Shown here piece by piece: positions 23,587 through 35,348 of a stretch of 64,000 nucleotides of DNA. This DNA is from Cervus elaphus (Eukaryota > Chordata > Mammalia > Artiodactyla > Cervidae). The stretch lies in NCBI RefSeq assembly GCF_910594005.1, contig NC_057823.1:102534015-102598014 (forward strand), read 5' to 3'. Position 1 is the stretch's first letter; each line of letters begins with the position of its first letter. Under the pieces are notes generated by a model that searched no databases, had not been told where the DNA came from, and saw nothing but the letters and a program-made list of their open reading frames with translations. The translations under genes and the position numbers were made by a program.

Positions 23587-24208
23587 AGGCTTCCCTCATA
23601 GCTCAGTTGGTAAAGAATCTGCCTGCAGTGCTGGAGACCCCAGTTCGATTTCTGGATCAGAAAGATCCTCTTGAGAAAGGGATAGGCTACCCATTTCAGT
23701 ATTCTTGGGCTTCCCTTGTGGCTCAGCTGGTAAAGAACCCACCTGCAGTGTGGGAACCCTGGGTTCAATCCCTGGGTTGGGAATATCCCCTGGAGAAGGG
23801 TAAGGCTACCCACTCCAGTATCCTGGCCTGGAGAATTTCAGGAACTATACATCCTAAAGGAGATCAGCCCTGGGTGTTCACTGGAAGGACTGATGCTGAA
23901 GCTGAAACTCCAGTACTTTGGCCACCTCATGCGAAGAGTTGACTCATTGGAAAAAGCCCTGATGCTGGGAGGGATTGGGGGCAGGAGGAGGAGGGAACGA
24001 CAGAGGATGAGATGGTTGGATGGCATCACCGACTCGATGGACATGGGTTTGAGTAAACTCCAGGAGTTGGTGATGGACAGGGGGGCCTGGCATGCTGCAA
24101 TTCATGGGGTCACAAAGAGTCGGACATGACTGAGCAACTGAACTGAACTGATACAGTCCATGGGGTTGTAAAGAGTCAGACATGACTTAGTGACTTTCGC
24201 TTTCACTT
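23587..24208 (+). mobile_element. Dimeric Bov-tA SINE (Bov-tA3-like), split by BovB
   Basis: The first tRNA-like unit plus partial BovA (23587-23706, ending cagtattctt) is fused to a second complete unit that starts gggcttcccttgtggctcag. The second BovA body stops at gaactatac (23850) and resumes at tacagtccatgg (24152), with a BovB between. The same dimer design recurs at 26196 and 30548. Confidence 0.88.
23851..24151 (+). mobile_element. BovB LINE 3' end nested inside a SINE
   Basis: The plus strand encodes LKLQYFGHLMRR, RRRRERQRMRWLDGITDSMD and KLQELVMDRGAWHA, then the aactgaactga tail. The upstream host SINE ends actatac and resumes tacagtcc, so any duplication is only about 3 bp (tac). 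Confidence 0.92.
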
Positions 24209-24318
24209 CATGTACTTATGAGTATTTTAAACTTTGTTTTATAGTTGATCTTGTAGTTCTTTTTTGTTCATTTCTTCTTTTTGTTTTTCATTTTGTGGTT
24301 TGCAGGTTTTCTTTTGTA

Positions 24319-24398
24319 TTGGGTTAGCCAAAAGATTCATTTGGAATTTTCCATTACATCGTATAGAAGAACCCAAACTAACTTTTTGGCCAATGCAA
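24319..24398. mobile_element. 80-bp mariner MITE (MADE1/BTMAR-like)
   Basis: An imperfect palindrome whose left arm starts ttgggttagccaaaa and whose right arm, reverse-complemented, starts ttgcattggccaaaa. TA dinucleotides lie on both sides (24317-24318, 24399-24400), the mariner target signature. The 80-bp length equals that of MADE1-class MITEs. There is no coding content. Confidence 0.8.
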
Positions 24399-24960
24399 TA
24401 TATACTTGATTTTTTTTCCTGTTTTTATTAAAATTAATCTATTGTATATTTTTGATTTGTGGTTACCTTGGATTTCAAGACTGTTGACCCATAAATATAT
24501 ATACTCCCTTTAAACAGGTAGTCATATAAATTCAAACACATTTATAAAGGTCTGAATCATTATTGTCCCCTCCCTCACATTTTGTGATTTTGATGTCTTA
24601 TTTTATATCTTCATATTTATCCTTTTGATATTAGTTTAGTTATATTCATTTTTACAAAATTTTTAAAAATTCTTTTTTAGTCTACATATGACTTGTTTAA
24701 GTGATCTTCAACCCTTTAATGTTTTTCTTTCCTATTTAGAGAACATCTTTCAATAATTCTTTTAGTATAGGTTTTGTATTGCTATATCCTTTTCATTTTT
24801 GCTTGTCTGAGAAATTCTTTACCTTTCCGTCCATTCTAAGTAATAATCTTGCTGGGTAGAGTGTATTAGGTTGCAGGTTTTTCTGTCTCAGAACTTTGAG
24901 CCTATCATGGCATTCCCTTATGGTCTGTATATTTTCTGCAGAGAAAACTGCTGATAACCT

Positions 24961-26195
24961 TATGTGGATAATAATAATAACCTTATGTGGATAAGCATAA
25001 TAATTGCAAAGGATGGGGGCAATGATATGGAATACTTTGGAAAACTTGACCTTCAGATGTAGCAACTGAAATTAATGAATCAGTCTGTGGCAATATACAC
25101 ATTTTGGTGAGGAGTCATGTATTCACTCAATTCTGCACTGATGCTACTATCCTATGTGAGACCTACTTAATGTAGGATCACATTATCATATGTACCTAAA
25201 TTTTCTTTATTCAAAATCTCATGAAATAAAATTTACAAAAGAATGCTTTAAAAATAAGAGTAAGTGAAAATTGTATAGCTGAAGCAAACTGTCAGTCTTA
25301 AATTGATGCAAAATTTTGGATTAATTCAAGAAAAGACAACTTCTAGTTAATGAGTCTTGTATTTATTCCCCTGAGGAAACAAAGATTTATTAATTATCCT
25401 CCACCATTCTGACCATGAAACAACAGAAACAACAACATTCTAATTAGGATAAAACTTTGCTGCGTTTTTTTATGCTTCTTTTTATTAATTCTAGCAGATG
25501 TCCTTTTTTCATTCAGTATAAGCTGATAACTGATATGAAATACATAGTTTTTGTATTAAATGATGGAGAACTGTCATAGTCTCAAGAATGCAAGCAACAA
25601 AATAAAACAAAAACAAACACACTTATGTGCTCTTGCTGGTTCAAACAGCAAATGTGGTTGAACAGACTTGATATGTATCCAAGCAATGGTAAATCCCTCC
25701 ATCAGAGTCTATAGGAATAATCATTATGAATGACTCTTATAGAAGAAGTCATTTCAATGATGTTTTGTGAAACCTGAAGACAATTTTTTTTTAGATTGTT
25801 TTTAAAAATCACATACAAATGTTTGCTATGGGCTTTTGAATGATTAAAAATTGAGAAATCTAACTTTTTGCAGTAAGTTGATGAAAGTCCTTCATAAAGC
25901 ACAACATGGTCTCATATTCTCTCTTAAGGCATATTTAGATAAACTAAGTCAGACTGGAAGGAAGATCAAAGATAGTTCTTTAAAAGGAAAGAGGCAAGAA
26001 GAGAGATGCTTAAAGAACTTACATACAAAGAATAATATCTATCCTAATGATATTTGATAATTTATGTTTGATAATCTTTTTTCTTATTCTGAGAAAATAT
26101 GAGATAACTTGCAATTTAACATTTCTTCCTTTATTTTTCCAGTAAAAAAACCAATTGGTTCCCAAGTTGATGTGGTGCAGAAATAGGAGTAGAGA
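24961..26195. other. AT-rich single-copy stretch
   Basis: Begins with ATA/ataacc repetition (ataataataataacc). No gene or repeat family recognised. Confidence 0.45.
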
Positions 26196-26504
26196 CTTTG
26201 CTGAGAGCTCAGTTGGTAAAAATTCTGCCTGCAGTGCAGGAGACCCTGGTTTGATTCCTGGGTTGGGAAGCTCTGCAGGAAAAGGGATAGGCCACTAACT
26301 CCAGTATTCTTGGCCTTCCCTGGTGACTCAGCTGGTAAGGAATCTGCCTGCAATGTAGGGCATCTGGGCTCAATACCTGGGTTGGAAAGACCCCCTGGAG
26401 AAGGGAAAGGCTGCCCACTCCAGTATTCTGGTCTGGAGAATTCCATGGACTGTATAGTCCATGGGGTCATAAAGAGTTGGACTTGACTGAGCGACTCTCA
26501 CTTT
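26196..26504 (+). mobile_element. Dimeric Bov-tA SINE (Bov-tA3-like)
   Basis: The first unit is 26196-26311 (gctcagttggtaaaaattct, ends cagtattct). The second unit is 26312-26504 (ggccttccctggtgactcag) with complete BovA body and tail. Confidence 0.92.
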
Positions 26505-27769
26505 CTTCTTCAGACTACACTTGCTATCCAACACCCAGAGTGGGTGACATTTTAAAATCTGTCCAGGTGATTTTTGATATGTAGTATTTCCACCTCCGTC
26601 ACTAATAAAGGACTAGAGTTAATGGATGTTACCCTCTGTAGATAAAACATGATTTAGTTTTCTGGCACTGCAATTAAAAGGAAAACATGTATTTGCAAAC
26701 TCACTTCAAAGACCCACCTTTAGAGAGGTAATTGTTTAGATGAGTTTGTGTCTAGGGAATATTATATTATAACAATGGGTTTATGATTTGCCATGGATAT
26801 AAAAATATTTTCATAACACATGCAATGTGTAAAAAATTTTCAGGCTACAATCTCAGCTATACAAGACGTTAGACTCTTTACTTTTGCACGAAATAGACCA
26901 ATATTTATTTTGGAGGTTCCAATATTTCATGATAAAATTAAATCTCAGTTAAATCAATTCTGACTTAATTACTGGATAGATTTGCTTAAGATCCTTTGGA
27001 GTAATATAATGATATTTGGGTTATAGAGACACACACAGTTACTGTCATCATATGACAAAACTAGCACCTCTCTGGGATGCATGTCCTTCTATTTTGCCCT
27101 CCATTGTCTTTTTTGTCAGGGAATTTTAAGGTGGTTCCTTGTTAACTTCAAGGCATATTAAAGTCTAGTTTTCTCAACTACTTTTGAACACCTTTCTGTA
27201 TTCATTTATGAAAAACTTTACATGGTTGTCTGTAAGGCACTTTACAACCTTCATTTCAGTCCAGGAAAAGGCAAAGGCATTTTTTCTCCTCAAGACATCT
27301 TACTTTTCTCAATTCCGTGGTATAATGAGTGGAAGCTCTGGGATGCCAACTCAGGCTTCTCAGCCACTTCTATACTGGACTCAAGCAGGTCCTGTTAGGT
27401 TGAGTTCACTTAGGTGTTATGTGGGAAATGGGGCACAATCTCTCTCTGCTTTTGTATCTTTTAAACTATCTGGATGTCCAGTGTCTCCTTCAACAGTGTA
27501 TATACATTTCTACCTTTCCTTCTATCAAGCTCATCTTTTTCTTTTTTTTTCTTTTTCTGGATTAGTTTCAAAATCCCAAGCCAAATATGGGCTCCTCTAT
27601 AGCTCTCTGCCTTTCTTCTGTAATATTCCTGCTACAAAGCAGAGGCTTTCATAAGTTTTATGTGCTCAAATAGAAAAGAGTTATTTATGAAAAGGAAATC
27701 TCAGCAGAAATGTCAGTTAATAGCTTCAAATAAAGTTGCACATCTATGTACTGGATTTTTTCTTGGAAT
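26505..27769. other. Single-copy stretch with a 156-codon open frame
   Basis: No repeat recognised. A plus-strand frame at 27184-27654 (156 codons) is the longest non-repeat open frame in the window. It shows no domain, signal or coding bias that I can see, and it ends in a serine- and phenylalanine-rich stretch typical of T/C-rich DNA. I treat it as chance. Confidence 0.4.
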
Positions 27770-30385
27770 TAAAAAGTTAGTGAAGTACAATGTATGTATA
27801 ATATTATATAATTTATAAGTGTACAGTAGAGTGGTTCACAAGTTTTAAAGATTATACTCTATATTCCCTGTGTTGTACCATATATACTTGTAACTTATTT
27901 ACTTACTTTAAGTATAATACCTTGTACTCCTTAATCCCCTATGTTGCCTTCCTCCCTCCCTTCTTCCCACTGGTAACCCCCACTAGTTTATTGCCTATTT
28001 ATGAGAGTCTGTTTCTCTTCTGTTTTATTCACGAGTTTGCTGTGTGTTTTAGATTCTGCTTATAACTGATATCACACAGCATTTTTCTTTCTCTATTAAG
28101 AATTACTACTCCAAGTCAACCCACGTGGCTGTAAATGTCATTTGTTTTCACACTGAGTAGTATTCCATTGTATGGATATACTACATCTTCCAAATTAATT
28201 CTCCTGTTGGTGGAAACTTAGCTTGTTTCCATACCTTGGCAATTATAAATAATGCTGCTATGAAGATTGGAGTGCCTGTATTTTTTTAATTGGTAGGGTT
28301 TTTTTCTTATGTTTTAGATGTATACTCAGGAGTTGATTTTCTGAGTTATAGGCCAGTTTTATTGATAGTTTTTTGAGAAGCTGCCTATGTGACTGCACCC
28401 GTTTACATTCCCACCGACAGAGTAAGAAGGTTCCTTTTCCTCCACATCTTCAGCAACACTTTTCATTTCTGTCCTTTTTGATGACGGCCATTCTGACACG
28501 GTGAGGCGGTAACTTTGTAGTTTAATCTGAAGTCCGGGAGCATGATTCCTTCAGCTCTGTTCTTTCTCAAGATTTTTCTTTTTTTCTTTTTTGGCTATTC
28601 AGGATCTTTTGTGTGTTTACATAAAAAAAATTAAATTATTTGTTCTAGTTCTGTGGGCAATACCATCGGTATTTTGACAGGGATCTCATTGAGTCTGTAG
28701 ATTGTCTTAGGTAGTATGGTCACTTTGATAATATCGATTCTTCCAATCCAAGAACATTGTATATTTTTCCATCTGTTTATGTCATGTTCAGTGTCTTTCA
28801 TCAGTGTCTTATAGTTTTTGGGGTACAAGTCTTTTGCTTCCTTAGATAGATTTATTCCTAGGTGTCTTATTCTTTTTGATGAAATGGATGCAATGGGTAA
28901 ATGGGATTGATTGCTTAATTTCTTTTTCTGATAATTTATTGTTAGTTTATAGAAATTCAGCAGATTTCTGAGTCTGAATCTGAAGCAGTACATTAATTTT
29001 GTATTCTGCAATTTTACTAACTTAATTGATGAGTTCTAGTCATTTACTGGGGGTGTCTTTAGGGTTTTCTTTCTTTCTTTCTTTCTTTTTTTTTAGGGTT
29101 TTCTATGTATAATACCATGTCATCTGCAAACAGTGAAAGCTTTGCTTCTTATTCCATTTGGATTCCTCTTATTTCTTTTACTTCCTTGTTTGCTGTGACT
29201 AGGACTTTAAGAACTATGTTGAATAAAAATGGCACGGGTGAGCACCCTTGTCTTCTTCCAGATCTTAGAGGGAATGCTTTCAGCTGTTACTCTGAAGTAC
29301 GGTGTTAACTGTGGGTTTGGCACATATGGTCTTTCATATGTTGATGAATATTCCCTCTATGCCCACTTTCGGTGAATTCTTTTAATCATAAACGGATATT
29401 GAATTTTATCAGAAAGCTCTTTCCACATCTATTGAGGAGATTGTATGGTTTTTATTCTTCAGTTTGTTAATGTGGTACATCACACTGATTGACTTGTGAA
29501 TATTAAAAAGTCACTGTATCTCTGGATAAATCCCACTTGATTGTGTTCTGTGATCCTTTGAATGTATTATTGTAATAGATTTGCTTGAGGATTTTTATAT
29601 CTATGTTCCTCAGTGATATTGGCTTGGAATTTTCTTCTTTTGTTTCATCTTTGGTTTTTAGTATCAGGGTGATAGTGGTCTCATAGAATGAGTTTGGAAG
29701 TGTTTCTTCCTCTGCAAATTTTGGAATACTTTCAGACTGACTGGTGTTAACTCTTCCCTAAATGTTTGGTAGAATTCACCTGTGAAACTATCTGCTGCGG
29801 GACTTTTGCTCTTTGGGAGTTTTTTAAATTGCTGATTCAATTTAAGTACTGGTAATTGGTCCATTCATATTTTTTGTTTCTTCCTGGCTCACTCTTGGGA
29901 GGTTGTTCCTTTCTCCAAATTTGTCAGTTTCTTCTAGGTTGTCCATTTTCTTGGTAAATAGTTGATCATAGTAGTCTCTTCTGATCCTTTGCATTTTTGT
30001 GGTGTTAGTTGTAATTAACTGTGGTGTGTTTTAAGTTTTTTGTTTCTGATTTCATCAGTTTGGGCTGCTTCCCCACCCCTCTTTTCCTTGGTCAGTCTGG
30101 ATAAAGGTTTATCAATTTTGTGTGTCTTCTCAAAGAAACAGTTTTTAGTTTCATTGATCTCTTCTATTGATATTTTTTAGTCTGTATTTCATTTATTTCT
30201 GCTCTGATCTTTATGCTTTCTTTCCTTCTACAAATTCTGAGTTTTCTTTGTTCTTTCTCTAGTTGTTTTGGATGTCAGGTTAGGCTGGTTATTTGAGATT
30301 TTTCTTGCTTCCCGGGGTAAGCTTGTATGGCTATAAATTTCCCTTTTATAGCTGCTTTGGTTGCCTCCCATAGATTTTTGTTTGT
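27770..30385 (-). mobile_element. L1 LINE, antisense, ORF2 remnant with FADD motif
   Basis: The 3' UTR (27770-28510) jumps by internal deletion to ORF2. Minus-strand residues from 29011 down include IRHLGINLSKEAKDLYPKNY and WKNIQCSWIGRIDIIK (C-terminal ORF2). The reverse transcriptase catalytic FADD codons lie at 29119-29130 and the KSPAADSFTGEFYQTF block, a known RT motif, at 29664-29864. Frames are broken throughout, so it is a pseudogene copy. It ends near ccatagattttt at 30370. Confidence 0.88.
29071..29091. repeat. (TTTC)n tract between 13-bp direct repeats
   Basis: A 21-bp pyrimidine tract is flanked by two perfect copies of tttagggttttct (29058-29070, 29092-29104). It interrupts the L1 ORF2 just beside the FADD codons. 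Confidence 0.85.
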
Positions 30386-31010
30386 CTTCCTCCACTTTCC
30401 CCTTTGGTAGTTGTAAGTTTGTTTTCTATGTTTGTGAATCTATTTATGTTTTATAAGCAAATTGATTTGTATCATTTCTTGGATTCCATATATAAGTGAC
30501 ATTATGTGATAATTGTCTTTTTCTGCCTGACTTCCTCCACTTCCCTTGGGCTTTCCTGAGGGCTTAGTTGGTAAAGAACCTGCCTGCAATGCAGGAGACC
30601 CTGGTTCAATTCCTGGATCAGGAACATCTGCTGGAGAAGAGATAAGCTACCCACTCCAGTATTTTTGGGCTTCCCTTGTGGCTCAGCTAGTAAAGAATCC
30701 ACCTGCAATGTGGGAGACCTGAGTTTGATCCCTGGGTTGGGGAGATCTCTTGGAGAAGGGAAAGTCTACCCATTCCAGTATTCTGGCCTGGGGGATTCCA
30801 TGAACGGTATAGTCCATGGGGGTCCCAAAGACTTGGACACAGCTGAAAGACTTTCACTTTCACTTTATTCCACTTAGTATGCTAATCTCTAGGCCTATCT
30901 ATGTTGCTGCAAATGTCACTTCACTCTTTTCTTATGGTTGAGTTATATTCCATTGTGTATATATCCTTTCATCTTTTACATCCTTTCATCTGTCAGTGGA
31001 CATTTTTATA
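30386..31010 (-). mobile_element. Second L1 3' end, antisense, split by dimeric SINE
   Basis: Antisense L1 3' UTR: ttgttttctatgtttgtgaa, gattccatatataagtgac, then after the SINE cacttagtatgctaatctct and gttgctgcaaatgtcact. Its abrupt start after the ORF2 5' part of the neighbouring copy shows a separate insertion. A 12-bp direct repeat, atcctttcatct, occurs at 30966 and 30982. Confidence 0.8.
30548..30866 (+). mobile_element. Dimeric Bov-tA SINE (Bov-tA3-like)
   Basis: The first unit (gggctttcctgagggcttag, B box ggttcaattcc) is joined to a second unit starting at 30667 (gggcttcccttgtggctcag) with complete body and ctttcactttcac tail. Possible short TSD around ctccactt / attccactt. Confidence 0.92.
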
Positions 31011-31059
31011 GAAGGTTTAGGATTGGGAAGCGCACTTTAAAATGATCTTCTAATTCTCT

Positions 31060-31240
31060 TAGTGTATTTGGGCTGCTGTGGGGTTTATTTTATGAGAACA
31101 CTAATCCCATACATGGGGGCTCCACCCTCATGACCTAATCACCTCCCCAAGGCCTGCTCAAAAGCCATCACTTTCAGGGGTTTGAAATTTCAACATATAA
31201 ATTGGAAGGGACGCAAATATTGAGACCACAGCCTTCTCAT
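31060..31240 (+). repeat. Ancient mammalian interspersed repeat, unassigned
   Basis: Contains gtgtatttgggctgctgtgg, gggggctccaccctcatgac, ctaatcacctccccaaggcc and tttcaacatataaattg, a widespread mammalian repeat order. I cannot name the family with certainty. Confidence 0.6.
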
Positions 31241-31595
31241 TTTATAAATCAGGAAACCACACCCCATAATGGATTGTCTAAGTAATGTTTAAATATTATT
31301 TCATTCAAAACATATTTACTTAACAATAGTTATATGTCAGATATTGTGCCATAACTAAGGATATAACCCTAGGTTTCCTCGTGGTGGAATTTGATATAGT
31401 TTTGTGTCTGGCAAGGAGGTTACAGAAAGAACCTTGTTGTCTTCACTTTGTTAAGTGTAGGCCATTCTTTAAAAATGCAGATCGAATAGAGAGATACAGA
31501 AATTTAAACTAAACATTTCAATAAAACAATCCTCCTTGGAGAAAATTCCTATGAGAATGTGAGGAAGAGGAGAAAAGCTAGGTTAAGAAAAAGTT

Positions 31596-34500
31596 GGAAG
31601 AGGTGTTTGCTATGACCAGTGTGTTCTCCTGGCATAACTGTTAGCCTTTGCCCTGCTTCATTTTGTATCCCAAGGCCAAACTTGCCAGTTACTCCAGGTA
31701 TCTCTTGAATTCCTGCTTTTGCATTCCATTCCCCAATGATGGAAAGGACCTCTATTTTTGCAGTTAGTTCTAGAAGATCTTGTGGGTCTTCATATAACCA
31801 TTCAACTTCAGCTTCTTCAGCATTACTGGTCTGGGCATAGACTTGGGTTACTGTGATACCAAATGGTTTGCCTTGGAAACGAACAAATATCATCCTGTCA
31901 TTTTTGAGATTGTACCCAAGTACTTCATTTTGGACTCTTTTGTTGACTATGAAGACTACTCTATTTCTTCTAAGGGACTGTTGCCCCCAGTAGTAGATAT
32001 AATGGTCATCTGAGTTAAATTTTCCCATTCCAGTCCAGTTTAGTTCACTGATTCCTAAAACATCAATGTTCACTCTTGCTGTCTCCTGTTTGAACACTTT
32101 CAATTTGCCTTGATTCATGGACCTAACATTCCAGATTCCTAGGCAGTATTGTTCTTCACATTATTGGACTTTACCTCCATCACCAGTCACATCCACAGCT
32201 GGGTATTGTTTTTGCTTTGACTCTGTCTCTTCATTCTTTCTGGAGTTATTTCTCCACTGATCTCCAGTAGCATATTGGGCACCCACCAACCTGGGGAGTT
32301 CATCTTTCAGTATCCTATCTTTTTGCCTTTTCTTTCTGTTCATGGGGTTCTCAAGGCAAAAATACTGAAGTGGTTTGCCATTCCCTTCTCCAGTGGGCCA
32401 TGTTTTGTCAGAACTCTACACCATGACCCGTCTATCTTGCATGGCCCTACACGGCATGGCTTATAGTTTCTTTGAGTTAGACAAGGCTGTGGTCCATGTG
32501 ACCAGTTTGGTTAGTTTTCTGTGATTGTGGTTTTCAGTCTGTCTACCCTCTGATGGAAAAGGGTAAGAGGCTTTTGGAAGCTTCCTGATAGGAGAGACTG
32601 ACTGTGGGGGAAACTGGGTCTTGTTCTGATGGGCGGGGCCATGCTCAGTAAATCTTTAATCCAATTTTCTGTTGATGGGTGGGGCTGTTGTTTGGCCTGA
32701 GGCCAAACTATGGTAGGGCAAATGGGGGTAATGGTGACCTCCTTCAAAAGACTTAGGCCTACACTGTGTATTCAGTGCCCCTGACCATGCCAGGCCACTG
32801 TCGACCACGTCTTCATGAGAGACTCTTGAACACTCACAGGGAAGTCTGGCTCAGTCTCTTGTTGGGACACTGCTCCTTTCTCCTGGCTCCTGGTGTGCAA
32901 AAGTCTGTGTTTGTGCCCTCGAAGAGTCTGTTTCCCAGTCCTGTTGAAATTCTGTAATCAAGTGCCACTGGCCTTCAAAATCAAATTCTCTGGGTACTCA
33001 GTTGCTTTGCTGGATTCGCAGGTTGGGAAATTTGTTGTCAGTCCTAGAACTTTCTTTACAGTAGGAGAATTTCCTTGCTATAACACGAGAGACAACTCTA
33101 TACATGGAAATCACCAGATGGTCAGTACCAAAATCAGATTGATTATATTTTGCAGCCAAAGATGGAGAAGCTCTATACAGTCAGCAGAAACAAGACCGGG
33201 AGCTGACTGTGGCTCAGATTGTGAACTCCTTATTGCCAAATTCACACTTAAATTGAAGAAAGTAGGGAAAACCACTAGACCACTAAGTTATAACCTAAAT
33301 CAAATTCCTTATGATTATACAGCTGAAGTGACAGATTTAAGGGATTAGATTTGATAGACAGAGTTCCTGAAGAACTATGGACATGACATTGCATAGGAGG
33401 TGGTGATCAAGGCCATCCCCAAGAAAAAGAAATACAAAAAGGCAAAATGGTTGTCTGAGGAGGCCTTCCTAATAGCTGAGAATTGAAGAGAAGCTAAAGG
33501 CAAAGGAGACAAGGAAAGATATATCTAACTGAATGCTGCATTCCCAAGAATAGCAAGGAGAGATAAAGACTTCCTAAGTGATCAATGCAAAGAAATAGAA
33601 GAAAACAACAGAAAGAGAAAGACTAGAGATCTCTTCAAGGACATTAGAGATACCAAGCGAACATTTCATGCAGAGATGGGCACAATAAAGGCAGAAATGG
33701 CATGGACAAAAGAGAGGCAGAGGATATTGAGAGAAGTGGAAGAATACACAGAAGAACTATACAAAAAAATATCTTCATGACCCAGATAATCATGATGGTG
33801 TGATCACTCACCTAGAGTCAGACATCCTGGAATGCAAAGTCAAGTGGGCCTTAGAGGCATCACTAGGAACAAAGCTAGTGGAGGTGATGGAATTCCAGCT
33901 GAGCTATTTCAAATCCTAAAAGATGATGCTGTTAAAGTGCTACACTCAATATGCCAGCAAATCTGGAAAACTCAACAGTAGCCACAGGACTGGAAAGGGT
34001 CAGTTTTCATTCCAATCCCAAAGAAAGGCAAGACCAAAGTGTGTTCTAACTACCACACAATTGTACTCATCTCACTTGCTATAAAAGTAATGCTCAAAAT
34101 TCTCCAAGAGAGGTTTCAACAGTACATGAACTGAGAACTTCCAGATGTTCAAGCTGGATTTAGAAAAGGCAGAGCCACCAGAGATCAAATTTGCAATATT
34201 TGTTGGATCATAGAAAAAGCAAGGGAATTTCAGAAAAATATCTATTTTTACTTCACTGACTACACTAAAGCCTTTGACTCTGTGGATCATAACAAACTGA
34301 AAATTCTTAAAGAGATGGGAATACCAGGTCACCTTACCTGCCTCCTGAGAAGTCTGTATGCAGGTCAAGAAGCAACAGTTAGAACTGGAGATGGAACAAT
34401 GGACTTGTTCCAAATTGGGAAAGGAGTATGTCAATACTGTATATTGCCACATTGCTTATTTAACTTATATATAAAGTAAACTATGCGAAATCCCAGGATG

Positions 34501-35348
34501 AAGCAAAAGCTGGAATCAAGATTGCCGGGAAAATTATTAATAACTTCAGATAAGCAGAGGACACCACCCTTATGGAAAAAAGTGAAGAAGAACTAAAGAG
34601 TCTCTTGATGAAAGTGAAAGAAGAGAGTGGTAAAGTTGGCTTAAAGCTCAACATTCAGAAAACTAAGATCATGGCATCTGGTCCCATCACTTCATGGCAA
34701 ATAGATGGGGAAACAATGGAAACAGTGACAGACTTTCTTTTCTTGGGCTCCAAAATCACTGCAGATGGTGACTACAGCCATGAAATTAAAAGATGATTGC
34801 TCCTTGGAAAAAATGTTATGACCAACCTAGACAGAATTTTGAAAAGCAAAGACATTACTTTTCCAACAAAGGTCTGTCTAGTAAAACTTTTTTTTTTTTT
34901 CCTAGTAGTCATATATGGATGTGAGATTTGTACCATAAAGAAAGTTGAGTGCTGAAAGATTGACGCTTTTGAACTGTGGTGTTGGAGAAGACTCTTGAGA
35001 GCCCCTTGGACGGCATGGAGATCAAACCAGTGAATCCTAAAGGAAATCAGTCCTGAATGTTCATTGGAAGGACTGATGCTGAGGCTCCAATACTTTGGCC
35101 CCCTGATGTGAAGAACTGACTCCTTAGAAAAGACCCTGATGCTGGGAAGGATTGAAGGCTGAAGGAGAAGAGGACGGCAGAGGATGAGATGATTGGATGG
35201 CATTACCGACTCGATGAGCATGACTTTGAGCAAGCTCCGGGAATTTTGGACATTGAGGCCTGGCGTGCTGCAGTCCATGGGGTCGCAAAGAGTCGGACAC
35301 GACTAAGCGACTGAACTGAACTGAACTGAACTGAACTGAACTGAACTG
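31596..35348 (+). mobile_element. BovB LINE, near full length, 5' half inverted, TSD-bounded
   Basis: A single BovB insertion in two opposed parts. 31596-33080 is the inverted 5' half: on the minus strand it reads 5' UTR, the NRKKRQKDR region, then the APE-type endonuclease N-terminal part (MNQGKLKVFKQE, ISELNW, IGEWNAKAG). 33081-35348 is the sense 3' part, resuming exactly where the first stops (YTWKSPDG, CSQRWRSSIQSA), then the reverse transcriptase (DYTKAFDSVDHNKL), the C-terminus and (ctgaa)8. The 11-bp TSD aagaaaaagtt is perfect at 31585-31595 and 35349-35359. Coding capacity is lost: the canonical GDWN is GEWN, SDH is SDC near 33215-33223, and the YADD codons at 34551-34562 read stop-Ala-Glu-Asp. 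The structure is the known product of twin priming. Confidence 0.93.

Larger units (their letters stand above)
20768..24960 (-). mobile_element. Decayed L1 LINE, antisense, multiply invaded
   Basis: The L1 runs 3' to 5' from left to right: 3' UTR and ORF2 tail (20790-23400), then at 23400-23580 the start of the ORF2 endonuclease domain (minus-strand residues CLQETHFRAEDTHILKVNGW), then more 5' sequence to about 24960 (gcttgtctgagaaattcttt, aatcttgctgggtagagt). The direct jump from the ORF2 C-terminal part to the endonuclease near 23350 shows a large internal deletion removing the reverse transcriptase. Hosts elements at 21346, 21808, 22890, 23587, 23851 and 24319. It is inactive. Confidence 0.82.

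Noticed and set aside
31549..32118. 189-codon minus-strand frame with an endonuclease domain
   Set aside because: Recognisable as the BovB APE-type endonuclease, part of the twin-primed element; truncated, mutated at catalytic positions and not a host gene.
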